Assembly: GCA_900557035.1 (NCBI GenBank)
Contig: USRA01000018.1
Location: 1 to 30,301 of the forward strand
Reading direction: 5' to 3'
Length of the DNA: 30,301 nucleotides
DNA from: an uncultured Prevotella sp.
Lineage (GTDB): Bacteria > Bacteroidota > Bacteroidia > Bacteroidales > Bacteroidaceae
The notes under the pieces were generated by a model, which saw only the letters and a list, made by a program, of their open reading frames with translations, was not told where the DNA came from and made no database searches. The position numbers and the translations under genes are program-made. Shown piece by piece: positions 24,771 through 30,301 of this stretch (position 1 is its first letter; each line of letters opens with the position of its first letter).

Positions 24771-24776
24771 ATTTCG

Positions 24777-25211
24777 AAAGCAGTGCTCCGGCTTGTCGCT
24801 GGCATTCTCTACTGGGGGGTGCGAGAGGAAAGTCCGGGCAGCGTAGGGCATCCCACTTCCGAAAATAGAAGCTATTGGTGACAGTAGGTGTCGGTAGAAG
24901 AAAATTACCGCCCGAAACTTATTCCGTAGCGAGGTCAGGCTCCGGCTGGGCATCGTGGTTTAGTGTCGGGTAAGGGTGAGAAGGTGGTGTAAGAGACCAC
25001 CAGCTGGCGGGTGATCGCCAGGCTGTGCCATCTGGGAGCTGTAAGCTCATGTAAACCGCAGATTGAGGGCGGCTCGTCCGATTGCCTTCGGGCTACTGCG
25101 GAGGGTAGAGTGCTTGAGCCCAGGGGTGACTCTGGGACTAGATAAATGACAGGCGCCCGTATCGTTTCTGACGGTATGGGTACAGAACTCGGCTTATAGG
25201 AGCACTGCTTT
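24777..25211 (+). ncRNA. rnpB: RNase P RNA (class A)
   Basis: This is the catalytic RNA that trims tRNA 5' ends. Its ends form the P1 helix: AAAGCAGTGCTCC (24777-24789) pairs exactly with GGAGCACTGCTTT (25199-25211). The universal cores are present: GAGGAAAGTCCGGGC (about 24826-24840) and ACAGAACTCGGCTTATAG (near the 3' end), which together make helix P4. A GGTGACTCTGGGAC-type segment and a GGCGCCCGTATC hairpin lie before the 3' core. The length of 435 bases is normal for Bacteroidota. A T-rich tail follows and ends transcription. The strand is fixed by the core motifs. Confidence 0.96.
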
Positions 25212-25234
25212 CTTTCTTTTAGTTCTTTCTGCAT

Positions 25235-25254
25235 CATATATATATAATAAGGTA
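25235..25254 (-). repeat. Dispersed motif TACCTTATTATA, copy 3 (reverse)
   Basis: On the minus strand this reads TACCTTATTATATATATATG. It is placed between rnpB and the next gene. Confidence 0.55.
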
Positions 25255-25325
25255 TGGAGACATATATACCTGTCAATGTAATGTAGGATGCAGTGTTTCA
25301 AATCATTTAAAAATAACCAGCAATT

Positions 25326-25760
25326 ATGAATCTTAGAGAACCGGAAAAGCAGATATTAGACGATTTTGAGCACAAGGTAACCAACAAGATGCAGAAGTAT
25401 GGCGATGAGCCCGACTTCCCTAAGTTGGAGAACTATGGACTTACCCGTATGGAGCTGGATGACTATCTCTTCGATAAGCAGGCCATCCTCGACATGGGCG
25501 GTTCCAAGCGTACGCAGCTCACGGTGGGCGGTTTCATCACCGTCATCCCCGTATTGATCCTTTCCTGCTTCCCAGATAAGTCGCCTATCTATGAGAACGG
25601 CAAGGCAATGACCACCATCATCGCCATCATCATCGGTCTGCTGCTCGCCTGCTTCTGCAAGGCATTGCTCCAGATGGTGATTCTCTACCGTGTGAACAAG
25701 CATAAGGAAACGAAGATGGAGACCTTTATCAAGGCAGTACTCTTCTACGAAAAAAGATAA
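25326..25760 (+). CDS. Small membrane protein of unknown function
   Basis: A 144-residue protein not assigned to a family. The first 64 residues are polar and helical (MNLREPEKQILDDFEHKV...LDDYLFDKQAILDMGGS). Two hydrophobic segments follow, at about 65-82 and 95-120, with a short loop between them, and a basic tail (NKHKETK...FYEKR). It should sit in the inner membrane with the long N-terminal part and the tail in the cytoplasm. The next gene starts 21 bases after its stop, so the two are probably co-transcribed. No close motif indicates function. Confidence 0.78.
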   Translation: MNLREPEKQILDDFEHKVTNKMQKYGDEPDFPKLENYGLTRMELDDYLFDKQAILDMGGSKRTQLTVGGFITVIPVLILSCFPDKSPIYENGKAMTTIIAIIIGLLLACFCKALLQMVILYRVNKHKETKMETFIKAVLFYEKR

Positions 25761-25781
25761 TAACTTTAAAGCATTGAAGAT

Positions 25782-26189
25782 ATGAATTTACCCGACTTTA
25801 TGGCTTATAAGGACAAGTTCACTCAGAGTGCATTTGTCGAGAAGATTTCGCACGTGGCAAAGCGTGCAGGTGCCAAGATGGTTTATGCAGCTCTCATTCT
25901 CTATTATACGCTGGAGAGTGACAAGGTGGCGCTCAAGGACAAGGCGATGATTATCGGCGCCCTGGGCTATCTCATCAGTCCGCTTGATGTGATTCCGGAT
26001 GCTATTCCGATAGCGGGACTGAGCGACGACCTGGCAGTGCTCATCTTCGTGCTTCATAAGGTATGGGGAGATGTTTCTGAGGATGCGAAGCAGAAGGCTC
26101 ACGACAAGCTCGCACAGTGGTTTGATGAAGATGAGCTTCCACAGGCAGAAGATCTCTTCAAGGAGAATCCGGAAGATACTCCGGTCTGA
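25782..26189 (+). CDS. YkvA-like DUF1232 protein
   Basis: A 135-residue protein with the DUF1232/YkvA core LGYLISPLDVIPDAIPIAGLSDD at about 66-88, the signature of this widespread membrane-associated family. The core is a short hydrophobic hairpin with conserved SPLDxIPD. N-terminal residues are helical and basic; the tail is acidic (DEDELPQAEDLFKENPED). The biochemical role of the family is unknown. It forms a two-gene unit with the preceding membrane protein and ends before a clear terminator. Confidence 0.85.
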   Translation: MNLPDFMAYKDKFTQSAFVEKISHVAKRAGAKMVYAALILYYTLESDKVALKDKAMIIGALGYLISPLDVIPDAIPIAGLSDDLAVLIFVLHKVWGDVSEDAKQKAHDKLAQWFDEDELPQAEDLFKENPEDTPV

Positions 26190-26251
26190 TTCATTTAGAA
26201 TACATTCATTTTTCGGAACCCGTTTCTGAATTTCGATTCGGGACAATAGCA

Positions 26252-26284
26252 AAACGGCGGACTCTCACGAGCCCGCCGTTTCTA
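26252..26284. terminator. Intrinsic terminator between ykvA-like gene and gdhA
   Basis: AAACGGCGGACTC (26252-26264) pairs with GAGCCCGCCGTTT (26269-26281) with one mismatch and a 4-base loop. A-rich and T-rich flanks let it work for both convergent genes. Confidence 0.85.
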
Positions 26285-26338
26285 TTAATAACTAATAAAT
26301 GATTAAATCCTTTTATCTTTTTACGATTTTTATCTTTT

Positions 26339-27673
26339 TTATACGATACCCTGAGCCATCATAGCCTTAGCTACCTTCAGGAATCCGGCTACGTTAGCAC
26401 CCTTTACGTAGTTTACGTAACCGTCGTTCTCTGTACCGTACTTCACGCAGTTAGCGTGGATATCGTTCATGATGTCGTGGAGCTTGGCGTCAACCTCCTC
26501 GCGTGACCACTTCAGGCGTTCAGAGTTCTGGCTCATTTCAAGACCGGAAACAGCCACACCACCAGCGTTGGCAGCCTTACCTGGAGCGTAGAGAATCTTG
26601 GCATCCTGGAACACCTTGATAGCCTCTGGAGTAGTAGGCATGTTAGCCCCCTCGCTCACTGCGAATACACCATTTGCGATGAGAGCCTTGGCTGCCTCCT
26701 CGTTGATCTCGTTCTGAGTAGCAGATGGGAGCGCAATGTCAGCCTTCTCAAACCAAGGCTTAGCACCCTCTACATACTTCACGCCATATTTCTCAGCATA
26801 CTCCTTGATACGGCCACGCTCTACGTTCTTCAACTCCATGATGTAGTCGAGCTTCTCGCGGTCGATACCGTCTGGATCGTAGATGTAACCATCAGAGTCT
26901 GAACATGTAACAGGCTTAGCACCCAACTGGAGCAACTTCTCCATAGTGTACTGTGCAACGTTACCAGAACCTGAAACCAATACAGTCTTGCCCTTGATGT
27001 CGATGCCCTTTGTAGCGAGCATGTTGCAGAGGAAGTAAACGTTACCGTAACCAGTAGCCTCAGGACGGATGAGTGAACCGCCGAACTCCTGACCCTTACC
27101 GGTCAAGACACCCTGGAACTGGTGAGTCAACTTCTTGTACATACCGAAGAGGTAACCTACCTCACGGCCGCCAACACCGATGTCACCAGCAGGAACATCC
27201 TCGTCTGGACCCATGTGACGGTAAAGCTCAGTCATGAAAGCCTGGCAGAAACGCATCACCTCGTTGTTGCTCTTGCCACGTGGAGAGAAGTCAGAACCAC
27301 CCTTAGCACCACCCATAGGGAGAGTAGTAAGAGAGTTCTTGAAAGTCTGCTCGAAAGCAAGGAACTTCAGGATACCCAAGTTTACAGACTTGTGGTAGCG
27401 AAGACCTCCCTTGTAAGGGCCGATTACGTTGTTGTGCTGAACGCGGTAACCCATGTTAGTCTGAACGTTACCCTTGTCATCTACCCAAGATACACGGAAC
27501 TGGATGATGCGGTCTGGGATGCAGAGACGCTCGATGAGGTTTGCCTTCTCGAACTCAGGGTGCTTGTTGTACTCTTCCTCGATAGTACCGAGAACCTGAC
27601 TAACTGCCTGGATATACTCCGGCTCGTTTGGGAATCTTCTTTGGAGATTCGCGATTACTTCAGATGCTTTCAT
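26339..27673 (-). CDS. gdhA: Glutamate dehydrogenase (probably NADP-specific)
   Basis: A 444-residue hexameric-type glutamate dehydrogenase that makes glutamate from 2-oxoglutarate and ammonia, the main ammonia entry point in Bacteroidota. Visible residues are K88 (GPYKGGLR), K112 (TFKNSLT), the catalytic K124 (PMGGAKGGSDF) and D164 (PAGDIGVGGRE). All are offset by one from the Clostridium symbiosum enzyme. The Rossmann domain shows VSGSGNVAQ near residue 235. The residues after it (TCSDSDG) fit a family that often uses NADPH, but cofactor choice is inferred. A strong promoter lies upstream. Length is typical. Confidence 0.95.
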   Translation of the reverse strand: MKASEVIANLQRRFPNEPEYIQAVSQVLGTIEEEYNKHPEFEKANLIERLCIPDRIIQFRVSWVDDKGNVQTNMGYRVQHNNVIGPYKGGLRYHKSVNLGILKFLAFEQTFKNSLTTLPMGGAKGGSDFSPRGKSNNEVMRFCQAFMTELYRHMGPDEDVPAGDIGVGGREVGYLFGMYKKLTHQFQGVLTGKGQEFGGSLIRPEATGYGNVYFLCNMLATKGIDIKGKTVLVSGSGNVAQYTMEKLLQLGAKPVTCSDSDGYIYDPDGIDREKLDYIMELKNVERGRIKEYAEKYGVKYVEGAKPWFEKADIALPSATQNEINEEAAKALIANGVFAVSEGANMPTTPEAIKVFQDAKILYAPGKAANAGGVAVSGLEMSQNSERLKWSREEVDAKLHDIMNDIHANCVKYGTENDGYVNYVKGANVAGFLKVAKAMMAQGIV

Positions 27674-27723
27674 AATCTTTATCTTTTATTGTGTTTGAAA
27701 TTTCTTTTTTATTGTTTGCGATT

Positions 27724-27755
27724 GCAAAGATATAGTTTTTTCTTGAAATATCCAA
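27724..27755 (-). promoter_or_regulatory. gdhA: Promoter of gdhA
   Basis: On the minus strand, TTG (27755-27753), a 20-base spacer and TATCTTTGC (27732-27724) match the consensus closely. Confidence 0.82.
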
Positions 27756-27838
27756 CAAAAAGAAAGAAAAAATGCATAAAAAGTAGAAAAAAGACAATCT
27801 TTTAACTTTTCGTAAAGGTTCATGTAGCCTAATTGTGT

Positions 27839-27860
27839 GCGTACACCTTATTATATATAT
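27839..27860 (+). repeat. Dispersed motif ACCTTATTATA, copy 4
   Basis: GCGTACACCTTATTATATAT followed by AT lies between divergent gdhA and the HU-like gene, just upstream of the latter's promoter. Confidence 0.55.
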
Positions 27861-27879
27861 GATTTTCTCTATCTTTTTG

Positions 27880-27910
27880 TTTGGGTTTTGATATTTTTTC
27901 GTATCTTTGC
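27880..27910 (+). promoter_or_regulatory. Promoter of the HU-like gene
   Basis: TATCTTTGC at 27902-27910 is a good -7 box, with TTTG at 27880-27883 (spacer 18) as the best -33 box. The leader would be about 55 bases. Confidence 0.65.
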
Positions 27911-27971
27911 ATCGTGTAAGGAACTTCACGCAGGAGTCTTCTTCACAAGACTTTATAAAATATGAACTATT

Positions 27972-28634
27972 ATGCCAAGAGCTACAGGACCGATAGGTTA
28001 TATAGAGCACCGATCTCCGATGAAAGATGAGACTGGCAAGTATTTGATTCATCCTCAGTTTGTATATAGGGATGTGTATGATTTCAAGAATATGCGTGAT
28101 GGTATGCGTCAGCATTACCAGATGGCTACTCCTCAGTTTCTGGCAGCCATCCAGTCTATCAAGGATGAGACGATGATGGCACTTTCCAGTGGTATGGAGG
28201 TGAAGATAGGAGATATGTTCATCATCAAACCCAAGTTGAAATTGAGAGACCATAAGGATGATGATGGCAATATATATCATAAGGTGTATCATGAGGGTGA
28301 GCTGATTCCTGCCAATGAAGTGGTGATTGAGGGTTTTGAGGTGAAAACCACCCGTGAGTTTGATAAGGAGTTCTTTGTCAATTATGGTGGAAATTGCAGC
28401 CGTATTCCCTGGAAGGTAAGTTTCCCGCCTAAGGAGTCGGCTCAGGAATTGCTGGACATCACCAATTTCTGCAAGAAGCATGGCTATATCACGGTAAAGG
28501 ATTTGATGCTTCTTCATGGTGTTACCAAGTATCATGCCCAGAAGGTACTGTCTGGCTATTGCGAGGGCGAGTTCCCGAAGATGACTCGAGAGCGCGAAGG
28601 CAGGGTCTTCATCTATCGTAGAATAGGAGTGTAA
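27972..28634 (+). CDS. HU-like DNA-binding protein with extra C-terminal domain
   Basis: The first roughly 130 of 220 residues fit the long HU-like (HU-HIG type) domain common in Bacteroidota: a basic start, then FVYRDVYDFKNMRDGM and a helical segment ending in ALSSGMEVKIGDMFIIKPKLKL, where HU proteins have LxxGxxVxLxxxGxF. Residues 153-217 (ESAQELLDITNFCKKHGYITVKDL...REGRVFIYRR) look like a small winged-helix domain. It is likely to bind and bend DNA. It faces a VapE-like gene, a frequent companion of HU-like proteins in Bacteroidota accessory cassettes. The start after MPRA is the first ATG in frame. Confidence 0.72.
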   Translation: MPRATGPIGYIEHRSPMKDETGKYLIHPQFVYRDVYDFKNMRDGMRQHYQMATPQFLAAIQSIKDETMMALSSGMEVKIGDMFIIKPKLKLRDHKDDDGNIYHKVYHEGELIPANEVVIEGFEVKTTREFDKEFFVNYGGNCSRIPWKVSFPPKESAQELLDITNFCKKHGYITVKDLMLLHGVTKYHAQKVLSGYCEGEFPKMTREREGRVFIYRRIGV

Positions 28635-28682
28635 AAACGATAATTATCTACCGAAGAATAGGGGATAAAAAAGATAATGCAT

Positions 28683-28750
28683 AAAAAGTCCTTTCACAAA
28701 ACTCTTCTTGTTGTTGATAAACAGAGAGTTAAGTGTGAAAGGACTTTTTT
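28683..28750. terminator. Bidirectional long-hairpin terminator between HU-like and VapE-like genes
   Basis: AAAAAGTCCTTTCACA (28683-28698) pairs perfectly with 28734-28749, and an inner AACTCT/AGAGTT helix (28700-28705 with 28725-28730) closes the structure. A- and T-runs flank it, 2 bases from the VapE-like stop. Confidence 0.88.
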
Positions 28751-28751
28751 C

Positions 28752-30080
28752 TTATCCTACTTCCTTTACAAGATAGAAATTGCCGTCACGGGTATGTTCC
28801 GGTTTGCCGAAAAGATGGGTCAGGATCTTGCTGAAGGGATTCAGGGCGATATCCTGAACACCCTTGGCGTGTATCGTTTTCAGCTTTTTCAGGATGATGT
28901 CGGCGGTCATTTTCTCTCCCTTTTCCCCTCCTTCGGGAGTTCTGAAGTACGAGGCAACGGTTCTTTCCAGGTCTGTCTTGATATAATAGGGCAGATTGTG
29001 TTCCTGCATCTCCTTTTCATCCTCCTTGGAGAAGAAGTAAGGCTCGCCATGCTCTACCTCATCTAATAGTTGGGCATAGATCTGGTCGTGCTCGATATCA
29101 TCTACGTTGATCATCCCGTCGGGTTCCAGAATCAGGAATCTTCGGGAACCTGAGCGGTCGGTGAGAAGTTCGCGCTGGTTGCTGGTGCCGGTGAATGAGG
29201 CGGAGCGGGGCAGACGGTTGAAGTTCTTCTTGTAGGCACCGATGAAACTAGGCTTCATGGTTTGCATCAGGGTCTTCATCAGCGGCATCTTCTTCGGATT
29301 CTCCTTGTCCAGCTCATCGTCGTTGATGATGGCAAACTCCACAATCTTTCTCTGTGCATTTCCCTTTTGGTTGAGCGAGAAATCATCCGTGTAGTAATCT
29401 CTTAACCCGTTGGGTAAGAGGCTTCTGAGAAAAGTACTCTTATGTAGTCCCTGTGTCGTTGAAACAAGAGTGAGCATCACGCTGTTGGCATGTTTCTCGT
29501 CATATCCTGCCATCTGCGCCACCATGGCACGTAGCCAGATTCTTCCCATCTTCTGGCAATAGTCAGAATGGTTGATGCGGCGCAGAAAGTCGCCGATTCT
29601 ATCCTTTCCATCCCAGGTACCATTCACCTGATTGATGTAGGAGCGGATAGGATGATAAGGTTGGGCGTATTTCGACTTGATGAGTCGCTCTACGAAGTGA
29701 TCGCGCACAAAGATGCCAGCCTCCTGCACTTCGATGGCGATGGTGTTGATGGCATACTTGTCGATGATTTCGAAGTCATGCTCCGTCTTCTTGCGGTATT
29801 CGAAAACATCGGTGATGACATTGTATCGGAACTCGTAGTTCTCCAGCAGCCACTTCTGCATATCCGCGATAGGGCGGAGGTAGTTGCGGCTACGTTTCTT
29901 GTACTGTGCCTCTTCGTCGGCAACTTTCTGTTCCTTCTCCTTTCTGAAGTCCTCCTTCTGCTTTTGGAGGTTGTCTTTTTCCTGTTGAAGGTTTTCTTTC
30001 AGCAGATCATTCTGCTTTTCGAGTGCTGCGACATACTGAGTATCGTCGATCAGTCTCTTCAGTGTTCTTTTGATATTCAT
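28752..30080 (-). CDS. VapE/VirE-like P-loop protein with coiled-coil N-terminus
   Basis: A 442-residue protein. Residues 16-65 are a charged coiled coil (EKQNDLLKENLQQEKDNLQKQ region). The core at about 140-330 resembles the VirE/VapE ATPase family found in phages, satellites and islands, where it is linked to replication: SYINQVNGTWDGKDRI, FAIINDDELDKE (Walker B, D254-E256), FTGTSNQRELLTDRSGSRRFLIL (sensor and arginine region). The Walker A site reads QGLHKST (210-216): K214, S215 and T216 are kept, but the expected glycine before the lysine is histidine. A C-terminal DUF3874-like domain follows (about 350-442). It has a perfect promoter and appears complete. It may be a remnant or specialised member of a mobile cassette. 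Confidence 0.78.
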   Translation of the reverse strand: MNIKRTLKRLIDDTQYVAALEKQNDLLKENLQQEKDNLQKQKEDFRKEKEQKVADEEAQYKKRSRNYLRPIADMQKWLLENYEFRYNVITDVFEYRKKTEHDFEIIDKYAINTIAIEVQEAGIFVRDHFVERLIKSKYAQPYHPIRSYINQVNGTWDGKDRIGDFLRRINHSDYCQKMGRIWLRAMVAQMAGYDEKHANSVMLTLVSTTQGLHKSTFLRSLLPNGLRDYYTDDFSLNQKGNAQRKIVEFAIINDDELDKENPKKMPLMKTLMQTMKPSFIGAYKKNFNRLPRSASFTGTSNQRELLTDRSGSRRFLILEPDGMINVDDIEHDQIYAQLLDEVEHGEPYFFSKEDEKEMQEHNLPYYIKTDLERTVASYFRTPEGGEKGEKMTADIILKKLKTIHAKGVQDIALNPFSKILTHLFGKPEHTRDGNFYLVKEVG

Positions 30081-30120
30081 ATATATAATCGGTTAAATTC
30101 GTTTATTGAGTAATATCACT

Positions 30121-30152
30121 GCAAAGATACAACAATAAAGAGGCGTTTGCAA
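30121..30152 (-). promoter_or_regulatory. Promoter of the VapE-like gene
   Basis: On the minus strand, TTG (30152-30150), a 20-base spacer and TATCTTTGC (30129-30121) match the consensus. Confidence 0.8.
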
Positions 30153-30247
30153 TACTATCGGCGATAAATGTTGCAATAAATTTAGAGGGGAGAAGGAACG
30201 TTTACTTGAGGGAGAAAGGACCTATGGAAGAAGGATAAATGATACTC

Positions 30248-30276
30248 AGGGCAGACGCATTAAATTGCGCTGCCCT
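30248..30276. other. GC-rich hairpin near the window end
   Basis: AGGGCAG (30248-30254) pairs with CTGCCCT (30270-30276), and CGCA (30256-30259) with TGCG (30266-30269). There is no T-run on either side, so it is not a clear terminator; its gene context is outside the window. Confidence 0.5.
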
Positions 30277-30301
30277 CCAAAAGTTTTGACAGGTACTCTT
30301 C

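Larger units (their letters stand above)
24323..24776. other. Intergenic region between htrA and rnpB, promoters only
   Basis: No coding region is recognised. It holds the htrA promoter and leader, including three TTGGCA words on the minus strand (near 24377, 24388 and 24406), and the rnpB -7 box. The middle (24480-24720) is AT-rich and shows nothing assignable. Confidence 0.6.

Noticed and set aside
27962..28030. 23-codon frame (MNYYAKSYRTDR...) overlapping the HU-like start in another frame
   Set aside because: It could be an upstream frame that tunes translation, but there is no support beyond a start codon, and the HU-like frame has the protein signal.
30081..30301. Possible integration site or element end next to the VapE-like gene
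   Set aside because: A GC-rich hairpin is present, but no integrase, tRNA end or direct repeat partner is visible in the window.
1..30301. CRISPR arrays, tRNA genes, rRNA genes and insertion sequences
   Set aside because: I looked for regularly spaced long repeats, GGTTCGA-type tRNA cores and transposase-like proteins and saw none; the short tandem arrays lack spacers of CRISPR form.

Overview
The window looks like a piece of chromosome from a gut or oral member of Bacteroidota, most likely Prevotellaceae (Segatella/Prevotella type). The sequence reasons are: about ten promoters of the Bacteroidota form TTG-N20-TAnnTTTGC; a short (288 aa) primary sigma factor without the long region 1.1; lipoproteins and secreted peptidases typical of the phylum; a GldB-like lipoprotein; and an HU-like/VapE pair. 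The genus is an inference. No rRNA, tRNA, CRISPR array or insertion sequence was found. The one structural RNA is RNase P RNA.

Left part (1-8000): the 3' end of a sugar MFS permease converges on a SOS-mutagenesis pair, umuC-umuD, transcribed in that unusual order. Divergent from umuC run a nitroreductase and a PIF1-like helicase with a C-terminal helix-turn-helix domain. The umuC/nitroreductase intergenic region carries three 22-bp tandem repeats with palindromic CCTTAAGG cores. Next come two PLP enzymes of sulfur amino acid metabolism (a MalY/PatB-type C-S lyase and a trans-sulfuration enzyme) on the minus strand.

Middle (8000-21000): a secreted S9 peptidase, a convergent MFS exporter-like gene whose leader and promoter are built from 21-bp repeats, and a tiny lipoprotein too short for usual gene callers. 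These are followed by a plus-strand run: tRNA methylthiotransferase mtaB, a YhcC-like radical SAM protein, a GT2 glycosyltransferase and a DUF4861-like secreted protein. After a terminator come a GldB-like lipoprotein and a canonical dipeptidyl peptidase IV.

Right part (21000-30301): on the minus strand lie a periplasmic Do/HtrA protease, the primary sigma factor and a lysine-rich secreted protein. Then come rnpB, a small membrane protein and a YkvA-like protein (plus), glutamate dehydrogenase (minus), and a convergent pair made of an HU-like DNA-binding protein with an extra C-terminal domain and a VapE-like ATPase with a degenerate P-loop. That pair is the most accessory-looking part of the window.

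Most of the window is housekeeping. The most interesting signals are non-coding: the 22-bp and 21-bp operator-like arrays, a leader element shared by two unrelated genes, a dispersed ACCTTATTATA motif, a conserved-variable-conserved direct repeat, and duplicated hairpins around the DPP IV gene.
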